64,000 bases of DNA from assembly GCA_018350325.1 (NCBI GenBank), contig JAEVLN010000010.1, positions 2,728,001 through 2,792,000 on the forward strand. The letters run 5' to 3'. The position numbers were made by a program, and so were the translations under genes. Shown here piece after piece: positions 22,097 through 32,432 of the stretch. The notes beneath the pieces were generated by a model. That model made no database searches. It was not told the origin of the DNA and worked only from the letters and a program-made list of their open reading frames with translations. The stretch comes from Globodera rostochiensis (Eukaryota > Nematoda > Chromadorea > Rhabditida > Heteroderidae). The first letter of the stretch is position 1. Each line of letters opens with the position of its first letter.

Positions 22097-24501
22097 ATGA
22101 TAAAAAAGCGTAATGTTGGCAATCCGACGCGTCGTCGACATCGTCGTTTGCTCTCGGATCCGTGTGCCGTTTGTGCCGACTCAATACAATGTTACAATTT
22201 TGGAGCGCCTTCTTGCCAAGCGTGCACAGGCTTTTTCAGGTAATAAAATGAATTTTTGTTTAAAAATTGAATTTTTGTTTTTACATTTAATCGCTAATTT
22301 TTTTAAGAAATTCTGTTCGTCAAAAAAAAATTTACAAATGTCGTTTCCAACAACAATGCTACATTGAAAAGGGTTTGTATAATTTTTTTATTTTTTATTG
22401 ATTATTCGTTTTATCCCAAGGATAAAAAAAATTGTTTCTACTTTTTATAGTGAGAAATTATCATAATTTTAGAAAAATAAAATTAATATAATAATTGTAA
22501 ATAAAATAGCGACATTTGATTGAATGAATTGCATTTGTATCTTTGGCCTTTCTCATTTTGATTGAGCATTCTAGACTCCAACTCCTAATTTTTCATATAC
22601 TAAGTAAAAAATTATCATCATACCACCAAGTTATTTTTGCTATTTAAGCTCTTCATTAACTCAATTATTGACAGAATTCATTTATTTTAATAATTTTATT
22701 TTATACACCAAATATTTATTAATTTTATTTTTATTTTATTAAAACACTTTTAATTTTTTTAAAAAGGATCGCGAACTTCGTGCAGATCGTGTCGTTTTAA
22801 AAAGTGTATGAAAGTCGGCATGAAAAAAGAACGTAGGTTAATCAAAATGTAATTTATTTAACAACAATATAAATATTTATTATTTAGGTGTAAAGAAAAC
22901 AAAGAAATCGCCCGTAAGTTTTGTCTGTCTGTATGAAGTTTAAACAAATTTAGCATTTTTATAATAAAAATTGAATATATATTTTTTAAATTTAGCAACA
23001 TTTTCCAAACCAAGAAATTGTCGACTTTAATCAAATCCGTTTTCTTCTACGCATCGAAGAAATATTGTCAAAAATTCGGAGTTCACGCACAGAATTGTCT
23101 GACGAATACATCGACCAATTTGCTTCATTGAAACATTTAATTAATTCAAACGAAAATCTGCTGACAAGAGCGTCCGAATTTTCGGTTTTAAAATTCTTTA
23201 CCTTTTTATTTTTTTAAAATTTTACTACCTAATTTATAAACAATTTTAAAGTATTTTCCTTTACATAATTATTAAATATTATTTTTAAAAAAGATTTAAA
23301 AATTAGAAACTTTCACCGTCACCATGGGAAGGCGAAAAAGCCATGGAATTGACAGAAAAATTTGGCTTTTTTGTTACGAGACCAAAGCATCGCATTTTGG
23401 ACCATTTGTTGTGTGCTGGCCTCATCAAGTCAATGCCCGTCACAGCTGCATTGTCGTCAGACGATAAAGTGAAAACAAATAAATTTATTATAAAAAAAAA
23501 AGTTACATTTAATTAAAAGCACAAATAAATAAAGTCATTATTCATAATAAAAGACTTCCTTTTTAGTAATAAAAATTTTCAACCCGGAAAAAGTCCGTCC
23601 CCGTAATATTCATAAAACTAACATGAAAACTTTATTTTCGTTACCAAAATTGTAATTCATTTTTTTATTACAAACATTATTCATTTCCCCTAACAAATAG
23701 ACAAGATTTTTCCATGGAATTGCGATCATGATCTGCTGCTTCACGTCGGCTTACTATTCCGTCCAGCAGCGCTCAGACACCGTGATTAAGCCAAATGGGC
23801 TGATGCCAATCTGGTTCTTTCGCGTGCCGCGCTATGCTCAGGACAAGAAAGTGACCGTGTTTACTGAACGCCTGTACTGGCACGCGTTGAAGCCGTTCAC
23901 ACAGCTGGGCTTAGACCGTGAGGAGTTTGTGCTGTTGCTGGCCATTCTGCTTTCACATCCATGTGGGAAATTTGCGAATTTTTTTAAGTTTTTAAAATTA
24001 TTTTACGGAAATTTTGTTTTTTTCTTAAGGAATTTTGGATTTTTTTGATCATTAATTTTATGATTTTAAAATTATCTGGTTATGTAAATTAACATGTATA
24101 TCTATGTTATAATAATTTTTTTATTTTTCTTTTATATAAATATTCAGATTTTGTTTAAATGTTCAAATATTTCTAATTCCAAAATGTTCGATTATTTTTA
24201 AACCATTAAATTTTCAGATTTTTACGGTTCAGGTTTTGCCACACTTTCGCCGTCCAGTCAAGAGCAGCTCTACGAGGAGTGCACCAAGTTTTCTGGCATT
24301 CTGTTCCGGCTTCTTCAACGTCGGCACGATACATTTTCAGGCGTCCGTCGTTTTGTTGAACTGTTTCGTTTGGTTGGCCATGCAATTTGGATGGCCAATT
24401 ACTACTACAAATTTGCCACTTACATGGATGTTTTCCATTTTAAGCGTGAACGTGAAGAAGCGATGCCGAAGGCCATTTACACAATTTATTCAAACAAATA
24501 A
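22097..24501 (+). CDS. Nuclear hormone receptor (NHR), complete
   Basis: Eight exons (22097-22239, 22308-22372, 22767-22832, 22888-22913, 22996-23184, 23307-23468, 23701-23962, 24218-24501) close in phase to 398 residues. The DNA-binding domain covers about residues 25-90: zinc finger 1 CAVCAD...CQACTGFFR, zinc finger 2 KCRFQQQC...CRSCRFKKCMKVGM. The P-box region is CQACTGFF, close to the Cys-Ala-Ser-Cys-type boxes of nematode supplementary NHRs rather than the CEGCKGFF of classical receptors. A basic hinge (ERVKKTKKSP) is followed by a helical ligand-binding domain with IMICCFTSAYYSV and LDREEFVLLLAILLSHP, ending TIYSNK. ATG 22097 is the first in-frame start before an Arg-rich lead (NPTRRRHRRLL). 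Acts as a ligand-regulated transcription factor; target genes cannot be told from sequence. Confidence 0.95.
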
Positions 24502-24848
24502 TTTTTTTCATCCATTTTTGTGACATAGTCAAAAGTCGTTAAGTTAGCTATTGTTTTAAATAAATTGCTATTAGTTTGATTTAAAAGCCTGTTGTTAAAT
24601 TCAATTTTATGTCATAACTTTTGGAATAAAATTATAATATTTTTTGGTTTCAATAAATTGCTCACCATTTATTTCTCCATTTTATTAAAATAATTTAGTA
24701 AATCACACAATGTTTGGGTAAGGATTTTAGGGTTGCGATTTATATGCACCAAAAATGGCAAAATTGCTCCGAATTTCTTAATTAATGTAAAATTTCATAA
24801 AAAAGTTAGTCAAAAATGGGCCAAAATATGCATAAAATGGTTAAAAAT

Positions 24849-25781
24849 TAGGGCTGTTCGAGAGTCTCGGTCTCGAACCGAGAAATTTCTCGGTTTTTTT
24901 GGGTCTCGGTCTCGACTCTCGGGTTTTTAATCTCGGAAAACGAGACTTTTTTGCACTGGTAAAGATGGAATTTTGGGTGAGAAATCATTAAAGAATTATG
25001 TGCTTGAAAGATTTGAAAATATAATTTAATTTAATCAACTTTTGAAAACGGTGCTCGTATGGCGCAGTGGTTAAATTCTGTGTCGCTGACTCTATATTGT
25101 CGTAAGAGTTCTAGTCCCACCAGTAAAATGAATTTTTCTTTTTTTAAATTGTAATTAGATACTCCTTTTTACTGATTCTTAAAAAACTAAACCTTATAAA
25201 ATGGAGATTTATTTTTTTGCAATTAAGCATATTTTCCTAATTCTTCACTAAAGCTTCCATTTTTTACCGCCATGAAAGCTTCAAAAAATTACCGCATTTT
25301 AAATTTGGTAGCAAATCTCTTCACAAATCGAGTCAAAAATTCAAAATTTTCTCGGCGGCGCTTATCGGCACCGCCGGCCCCCCACTATAAGCAGAATTCG
25401 AAAAAAAATTTATTTTTGAAAATTTTAACAAAAAATGCATTAAAACCCCCCGAAAATACACTCCTAAATTGAATTTTTTTAAATTCTTTCCCCGGCGGTT
25501 CCGATGGGCTGGACCATCTGACAAAAATCGTTCCAGAAATAAAAATGGGAATTTAAATTTGTCGCGAAGTGTAAAAATTTTATTTAAAATTTTTGAGCTT
25601 AAAATAAAAAATTTTCAGTGAATTTAAAAAAAGTTTTCAAAAAAGTCTCGATCTCGGGTCTCGAACCGAGAAATTTGTCGGTTTTTTTGGGTCTCGATCT
25701 CGGTCTCGAGTCTCGGGGTCATTTCTCGGTCTCGGTCTCGACTTTCGAGTCTCGGTAAATTTCAAGTCTCGAACAGCCCTA
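24849..25781. mobile_element. Inner foldback element (TCTCGAACAGCCCTA ends) with tRNA-like core
   Basis: Inverted ends TAGGGCTGTTCGAGA / TCTCGAACAGCCCTA enclose arrays of GTCTCGGTCTCGA and their complements at 24860-24950 and 25626-25775. The middle holds the tRNA-like sequence at 25050 and a GGCGGCGCTTATCGGCACC motif near 25355 that recurs inverted near 58660 and 62075. No transposase frame is present. Confidence 0.78.
25050..25124 (+). tRNA. tRNA-like sequence (SINE head or pseudo-tRNA)
   Basis: An A-box-like TGGCGCAGTGG and a degenerate B box GAGTTCTAGTCCC occur at tRNA spacing. The acceptor stem does not pair well and no anticodon can be assigned, so it is more likely a tRNA-derived retroposon core or pseudogene than a working tRNA. 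Confidence 0.5.
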
Positions 25782-25923
25782 GTAACTAATACCCTTTTTG
25801 AGCTAATAATCATCGAAACTTACTTAGACTAAAAATATGCAAATGCAATCGCAGCCCTAAAGATTATAAATTTTATTTTTATTTGTATGTTTTAGAAAAA
25901 ATGATTTTGATTTTTTGCGGGGA

Positions 25924-28690
25924 TTAATTGGAACATTTTACGCCAGTAATTTGTTCTATCCATTTCCCATCCAATGGCACGTATAAGCTCATGAGATCTA
26001 TGAAAGAAAATTGATTTAGCTTTTTTGATAAAGCAGGATTTTGATCAGACCAATTTATGAATCAGTTTCAACAAAATATTGTAAACTAACTCATTTGAGT
26101 CCACAGTGTGCACTGTCCGCCCGAGAGTACGCCAACTTGGACAAAATGTGTGCCATTGCTGGCTAACAGTGCCCCACCGCTGTCGCCCTGGGCAATAAAT
26201 GTTTTGAAATTTAATTTTAAATAACAATTTAATTTTTTAACGATTTTGATTACACTTTGAGCCGAATCTGGTTCAATGCAAATTAGATCATCAAAATAAG
26301 CTGGGCAATCAATTAATTGAACAAACCGGCCCAGAAGCTCTGTTGAGCCTTTGGTTTTCAATTTACAGTCATCTTAATTTTTATTTTTTTATTTTATTTA
26401 TATTTTTATTTTTATTTATTTACCCGCTGTTTGTCCCCATCCCGAAATATAGCCAATTCCGCTTCGGAATTTTTCCACATTTCCACAATGAATACAGACG
26501 GGAAATGTTGGTCCTTTGAGCGCGCAGTTTAGCTAAATTTGCAAAAATGTAAATAAAAATTATAATTTTAAATATTTATTTTAAATGAACACCTTAATAA
26601 GGGCCAAATCGAATGCCATCAGTGGCTTATAATTTGGATGAATGAAAACATTTGATTTGTATCTTCGATGTTCAGTCATAAAACCATTATTTACACGACG
26701 TAAAATGTCACCTGAGCTTGAATTAAATCCTAAAAAAACAATTATAATAAATGTTTTGATCAAAGGCTGGAGAACTGATCAAAGTTAGTTGACCTTAGGA
26801 TGAGAATGGGTTTGGTTTGATTTGATTATGATTAATGGTCCCAATTTTTTATTAATCGTTTTTTGTCCTTTGTCCCTTATAGTTAATTAGTCCCGGTCCC
26901 GTCCCAAAAGTCCCGGTTCAGAACTAATCAACGGGGAAATTGTCTAATAAATGATCAGATCAAATTTGCCATTCATGATAGAAAATTTCTGACCTAAATG
27001 GTCTGCCTGATCATTATGATCAACATTGTCAAAGATCATATTGATTATTCAATTTGAAAGTTCGATCAACAACAAATAAAATATTTCAAAATGTCTTAAC
27101 GATAACGCCAAATAAAAGTTGATAAATTTATATTAATTATTATTTTATTGAAACCGATGAAAAATGTTTGTCCTTCTGTGAGATCGGTAAAACAGTGAGC
27201 AGCCAACAAAACAAATTCTGGCGAAATCAGAGAACCTCCGCACATTATATAGGTAATGGACCCATTATCGTGCCTTATCTTGCCAACGAATCGCACATGC
27301 CATGGCATTATCTTTATGTCAATTGCGGTACCATCAGAAATCTGTTAAAAAATTTTAAATCACTTAAATAGCACTTTTTCAACACAATTTTTATTATAAA
27401 ATTAAATATTATACCTTTAGCAGTATTATTTTCAAATAATTAATTAATTAAAACTGTTATTATCTTTAACATAATTAATTTAAATATTTTTATTATTTTA
27501 TTACATTTTTAATGTAATTAATTAAAAAACAAAATAATTCAAATTTCAATTTATAAATGTCAGTTTATTTTATAAATATTACATATATTTAAATTAACAA
27601 TATATTTTTATTTTTTATTTACGAGTGGATTGATTTGCCGAGCGTCACGACGTTTTTTGTGTTCGGAATCAAACGTGTAACATTTGTGCTGTTCATCTTT
27701 TTTTATCAGCGTGAATTCACATTTTTCGGATGTTATGGCCGTTATTTTCGTCGTTTTTTGTCCCAATTTTGGAAGAATGTCGACTCCCATCAACCAAAAT
27801 CCGGCATATTCTTTCAAAAAAGCGCCATGCATTACTTGATTAGAAAATTCTTTGCCAAATATTGATGTTTTTTTTTCATCTAAAAAAATGCAATTTCTAA
27901 AAGATAATAAACAAAAATGTGTTAATTACCTTCATTTACAATTATTTTTGAATATAAAGTTGTCAACGAACTGATTTGTACTTTAATTTTTGACAAATTT
28001 CGATCAATTCTAAACAAAACAAAAAGAATATTTAAAAATTCTATTAAATGATTAAATAAAATTTATGAAAATGCCAACCTGAAAATTTCGTTGCCAATGG
28101 AAAAGTTGCCTCCTTTCATCGAAATTTGAATTGCTCTTTCATTTTTGTGACAAATTTTATTTTGTCCAATAAACAATTTGTCAAAACGAAATCTCCCCGC
28201 GATTTTCCAAGCAAAATTTCCATTTCCACCAAATAAAGCACTTTTGTAGCACAACGTCACACTTAATGATGGTTAAATGTAGGGTTGGACGGGACCGGGA
28301 CTTTTGGAAAAACCGGGACCGGGACTACTGGACAAAAACAAGAACAAAATGCTTGGTAAAAAACCGGGACCATTATAAGAGCAATTTAAAGGAATTTTGA
28401 AAACCGGGACTAAAATTTCAGTACCAAAATGGAAAAAATAAACCATTTCAGTCCTGGTCCCGGTCCCGTCCAACACTAGTTAAATGTTATTGAAAATTTT
28501 TATTGAAATACCTTTGGCAATCGCCATTGAATTCAAAGTGAATGGACGGCGGGTCAGAGCTTGCAAATTCAAATTTTCTAAATTTGAAATATTTTTTCGG
28601 TTTTTTCCATTTTAAAAACTTTATTTGATCGCCTCGAATTAACACTTGAACAGTGAAGAAAAAAATTAATATATATTTGTAAAAGAACAT
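25924..28690 (-). CDS. Predicted secreted chimera: galectin-like domain fused to trypsin-like S1 protease
   Basis: Ten exons (28690-28512, 28261-28079, 28009-27930, 27879-27623, 27341-27155, 26729-26593, 26532-26424, 26372-26254, 26187-26091, 25997-25924) join in phase to 473 residues. A signal peptide (MFFYKYILIFFFTVQVLIRG) precedes a roughly 210-residue domain with FSIGNEIFRID, YSKIIVNE and FLKEYAGFWLMGVDILP, like the first domain of the 5.7-12.8 kb gene and shaped like a galectin sandwich. The protease follows: ISDGTAIDIKIMPWHV (IVGG-like start), CGGSLISPEF..LAAHC (His), FDLALIK (Asp), GYISGWGQT, GDSGGALL (Ser), ending WIEQITGVKCSN. The triad is complete. The Cys normally just before GDSGG is absent (DSAQSGDSGG), so one S1-pocket disulphide is probably lost. 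Exon 4 can read on to a stop at 27608, so two separate genes are the alternative; the phase-0 donor and acceptor favour fusion. Intron 1 carries a MITE. Confidence 0.78.
28280..28478. mobile_element. 199 bp MITE with GGGACCGGGA interior
   Basis: Inverted ends TAGGGTTGGACGGGACCGGG and TAGTGTTGGACGGGACCGGG (read inward) are flanked by identical 8 bp GTTAAATG (28272-28279, 28479-28486). It lies in intron 1 of the lectin-like/protease gene. Confidence 0.92.
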
Positions 28691-29462
28691 TTACTAAATT
28701 ATAGAAAATTATTCATTTATTTTTGTTCCATTACTTTTTGAAATGGAAAAACTGATTTATTTTATTATAACTCTGGAAAGTGAACAAAATGTATGAATCA
28801 TTCGGAAAATTTTGGAGTTTTTATAATTTTTGTTAACATATATTTTGATTTAACTGCATTAATAATTATGTTTTGCTTAAAATAAATCGAAAATTTTAAA
28901 ATCATTAAAATATTCTAAAAACCAGGCGAAACCCCCGGAAAATTTTTAAATTCTCAATAAATTTTGCTTAAAAATTATTTAATTGGCCAAATCCTCTGAA
29001 AATTTGCATGATGATAGTATGGCCTTAGAAGTATTTTTGGCCAACCTAAGAATTTCAAAAAAGCAAAACCACACGGCATAAATAGCATGTTTAATGCTCA
29101 AGTTTTTCTTAACTAAAAATCCGCACCCTACTAATCAATTTTGTCTGTTTTTAGTTTGGCACAGTATTCAACAAAATGCCAAAAACCGGGCCGGCACGGA
29201 CCCCTAAAAGCGGCAAATAGCCGCTTTCTATGGCAAAATGGCACTTATGCTAACAGCTTGGCGCCGGCCGTTTTGGCGCATTCAGTTATACCGAACTTAG
29301 TCATTAGGAATGCAATTAAACATATCGAAATTGTTTAAAAGCTCACTGCTGATTAATTATGTGACCAAATGAAAGTTAGTCAATTCGACTCTTCTAAAAA
29401 GTTAGGGCTTAAAAGTCTGAAATCGCCAACTTTTCGTACCGTCTTGGCGTCTTGTGCCATAC

Positions 29463-29615
29463 TAAGGCGGCGATTTATATGGATAAAAAATCTCGAAATA
29501 TGGCCATAAAATATGGATGAAAAATCGCAATATGGACGAAATACTATTTATGGCATTTAGAAGCCGTTTCAAGTGCGCAAAAAAAATATGGATTTCCATA
29601 TAAATCGCCGCCCTA
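29463..29615. mobile_element. 153 bp MITE, relative of the 11113 element
   Basis: Ends TAAGGCGGCGATTTATATGG and complementary CCATATAAATCGCCGCCCTA. The subterminal sequences match the 424 bp element at 11113 (CTCGAAATATGGCCATAAAA). Flanks GCCATAC and GCCATAAC look like a damaged 8 bp duplication. Confidence 0.85.
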
Positions 29616-30378
29616 GCCATAACTTTGTGATATGTTGAAGCCTTCTACAGACACAATGCCAATTAGCGCTAATTACATTTGCTCAACTAACCAAAAAATT
29701 TATAAAGTTTCAAACTCTAACTTGTATTGCTCATCACGATATTAACACTTAGAAAGTTTTAATTGTTCAACAAGGTTTAAGCGGTTCAAAGCATTTACGA
29801 GTAAGTGATTGTTGCGAAATTGCCAAATTTAAACATCAACCAACATCGTTTCTTAAACATTTGTTTTTGTCAATATTTCTCACCATTATTCCCCCCCCCC
29901 GCACCTCCCACCCATTTTGTTTACACCACTGGAATAAAAAGGTAACATTTTTTTTTTAATTTAAAGCTTAAACTTATTTTATACGATGGTTTATGATTGT
30001 CCTGGCTTTCTTTTGCCTAACTTTTTTTGAAGTCTTAATTTATTTTAACAATAAATAGTTGTGAACTCCCTATGCCAATGGCAACCCGAGTTGATGAGTC
30101 TCATCTAGCCTACGAGTCGGGGTTCAATGTTTATTCGGGATTGGCATGTCGCTTTTGAAAGGAGGAAGGGCACGGGTGAGGCCTGTCCAGGACCCGAGAT
30201 CAGTGGGTCGGGGACGGATCGTTGTCGATGGCGGTGGGTCGGGGCCCTAAATGCTAGCCCAGAAAGCCATCAATCAACACAGTTGTTCCTTTATTTTGCG
30301 CCAAATTATTTACTTCCTTTTTGAGTTGGAAAGTGAAATCATTGCGCTTTATTGTTTTTCACATTAATCATTTTAACT

Positions 30379-30437
30379 AGGGTTGAGCCCCGACCCCGAC
30401 CCCCGACCCCCGACCCCCGAACCCCGACCCCGAGCCC
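30379..30437. repeat. CCCCGACCCC-family repeat, one end only
   Basis: TAGGGTTGAGCCCCGACCCC followed by repeated CCCGACC units. The complementary right arm is not present, so this is a truncated or half element. Confidence 0.7.
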
Positions 30438-30589
30438 CAAAAGAGTGATGTTTAAAGAAAATGTAGGTTAAAGATTTATTTCTTTACTAAGAAAAAATGT
30501 GAATAGAATAAGCTAAACTGTCTAGTTCTGATCTAACCGTACGTGAGCCCCAAAATGTTTGAAAGGAAAATATTTTTTCATTTAAAAGC

Positions 30590-32012
30590 ATGTGCTTCAA
30601 CAAATTTAAAATGTCCACAGCTTATTCACTTTGCTTGATGTGTTATAAAGTCAAATTTAGCAATGTTTCTGATGATGTTTGGCTGGGCGTATTTGCGTTT
30701 GTTGGACGTGCCGAACTCGGACTAAAATTGGCAATTGTCTCTGATCGATTTGATGTGCTTGTCGATTTGTATTTGAAGACGAGGAAATGGACAATTGGAA
30801 CGTTGGAAATTCAACAAGCACAAGATGGCAACAGCGCAGAAATTTTAAAACTTTCCAAAAGCTTCACTTACGAAAGTGTCCCAATTCCACAACAGCCGGT
30901 GCCCACTAATGTGATTGGATTTGAACGCATTTGCATACGGTAATTGGTTAAAAGGGTAGGGTTGATCCCCTAATCCTTATCACCGACATTTTTGGTCGGC
31001 ATTTTTTGCCCCCAAACCCCAAACTTTCAGCAATTTTGGGGTTTTAGTGAAAAAAACCCCTCGGTATTTTTTGGTCGGAGAAAGCTAAGCGGTTTGGTCG
31101 ACAATTGTTATAATGGACAATAGGACCATGAACGAAAGGTCAACAAATGGGTAATTGTCGTTATAAACGGTCTTAAACAACAACAACAACAACAACACAA
31201 ATTGTTTTGAATTGAAATCATAGATGTACATAATGTACGTGCATATCAATGAAATGATCAGATCACGACTTTTAGTATCAATGAAATGATCAGATCACAA
31301 CTTTTAGTTTCATTGACCAAAATGTCATCGCTTTTCTGCACCGCAGTCAGCGCCTTTTTGACGCCCACTTTGTGTTGACTTTGGAGTACTACAGCAACAA
31401 CGAAGCGTTCTGGGATACAGCAATTGCTGAGATTTGGCCATTGTTGATGGCCAAACTCGGTGCGTTGTCATTGGGCAATGCTGGTCTCGCATATTTGCGT
31501 TCTTTCATCTCACCAACCATTCTGCGCGACTGCACTGGTCTCCGGTCGATCAATTCCACTTTCTGTTTCCTGAAGAGCCAGTGATGATCGCAGTGAAGCT
31601 ACTGCTGATCAAGCGTTGTCCAAATGGCTTCATACTCCACGCGAACATGGACAATCAAAGTTGTTGAAATGTTGTACTTGGGCGGCCTATCCAATGATGG
31701 TGGAAAAATTGAAGATGGTTGTTATTTTTTGCCGTTTTTTGTCTAAAACAATGAAAGCTTTATTGCTGAATTATTCTTTTTGAACAATTAAAATGCGCTC
31801 CAATCCTTACATTCTTTTATTTAAGGCATTTCTTTGTGCTTTGACTCCAGTTAGCTACCTACATCATCACTTTATGTTGTGGTGAGCAACCATTTGAGAT
31901 CGAAAATGTTCAAACTCGAGAACGATTAGCACTTCGGCATAACGAAAACAATGGATTGTGGCTGTTGATGCGGTGTCCAATCGGCGAATGTGATAACAAT
32001 GGGTTGAATTAA
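30590..32012 (+). pseudogene. F-box-like family member, decayed
   Basis: The first exon (30590 to about 30940) reads VSDDVWLGVFAFVG...LGLKLAIVSDRFDVLVD...TNVIGFERICIR, a pattern I know from a family that is very abundant in cyst nematode gene sets. A plausible intron (GT at about 30941, AG at 31345) contains repeat sequence. The second exon gives RLFDAHFVLTLEYYSNNEAF...ISPTILRDC, but then the frame must shift near 31550 to read FHFLFPEEP and again near 31582 to read QALSKWLHTPREHGQSKLL. A later piece (31890-32012) in yet another context reads PFEIENVQTRERLALR...WLLMRCPIGEC. Two frameshifts and an interruption make it a pseudogene. F-box function (SCF substrate selection) is only known for intact relatives in general; none is claimed here. 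Confidence 0.8.
30957..31085. repeat. Degenerate CCCCGAC-type repeat inside F-box-like intron
   Basis: Begins TAGGGTTGATCCCC and contains CCCCAAACCCCAAAC and TTTTGGTCGG tracts. It is followed by a (CAA)n microsatellite near 31180 and a short direct duplication (ATCAATGAAATGATCAGATC) at about 31240-31310. Confidence 0.6.
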
Positions 32013-32359
32013 AGCAAGAGAGTGAGATCAGTCTCGAAATTGGTGATGATGAATACCTCGAGTGAGTCGCATCGGTTCTCATAATTTGTCAACATTTTAG
32101 GCCAGCATCGCCATTCGGATCAAGCAGTGATTTCACCTGATCGCGTTCTTGAAGACGAGATCAACGTTCTTGAATGTGGGCGCATCCTGCGCTTTATTCA
32201 TTTTACTTACTTACTGTTCGTGACGTACTTTTGGCTATTCATCATAATGATGAATCTAATAAATGTAAGGATTTGAGTGTTCCGCTGGTTGGAAGCGAAC
32301 GGTTAAAACGCCTATGGCGGGGGCAAAAGATCAACCATAAAGAAGAAGACAAATGGGAC

Positions 32360-32432
32360 GCCCCGGTAGCTCAGTTGGAAGAGCTGCCCGCGGATTGGGT
32401 GGAGGACGTGGGTTCGAGTCCCACCCGGGTCT
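32360..32432 (+). tRNA. tRNA-like gene, anticodon unassigned (possibly pseudogene)
   Basis: 73 nt with a paired acceptor (GCCCCGG with CCGGGTC, one mismatch), D arm GCTC-AGTTGGAA-GAGC, and perfect T arm GTGGG-TTCGAGT-CCCAC. A box TAGCTCAGTTGG and B box GGTTCGAGTCC are intact. The anticodon arm is poor: no arrangement gives a U at position 33, the best stem being TGCCC/GGGTG. It could therefore be a transcribed but non-functional copy. Confidence 0.65.

Larger units (their letters stand above)
24728..25859. mobile_element. Outer foldback element (TTGCGATTTATATGC ends), hosting another element
   Basis: The left end TAGGGTTGCGATTTATATGC matches the complement of the right end ATATGCAAATGCAATCGCAGCCCTA. 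The ends resemble the MITEs at 11113 and 29463 (TAGGG..GCGATTTATATG). Flanks AAGGATTT and AAGATTAT could be a decayed 8 bp duplication. A second foldback element is nested inside. Confidence 0.7.
28691..30589. other. Intergenic, AT-rich with short repeats
   Basis: Contains the MITE at 29463-29615, a C10 run near 29890 and the CCCCGACCCC repeat at 30379. Open frames at 29141 and 30127 overlap repetitive sequence and show no family resemblance. Confidence 0.5.

Noticed and set aside
26780..27070. Foldback element with GGTCCCGGTCCC and TGATCA motifs in a protease intron
   Set aside because: The motifs are present, but I could not define inverted ends or a target duplication, so it is not listed as an element.
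32360..32432. Calling this a functional tRNA of a given isotype
   Set aside because: No fold gives a U at position 33 and a clean anticodon stem; only tRNA-like is supportable.
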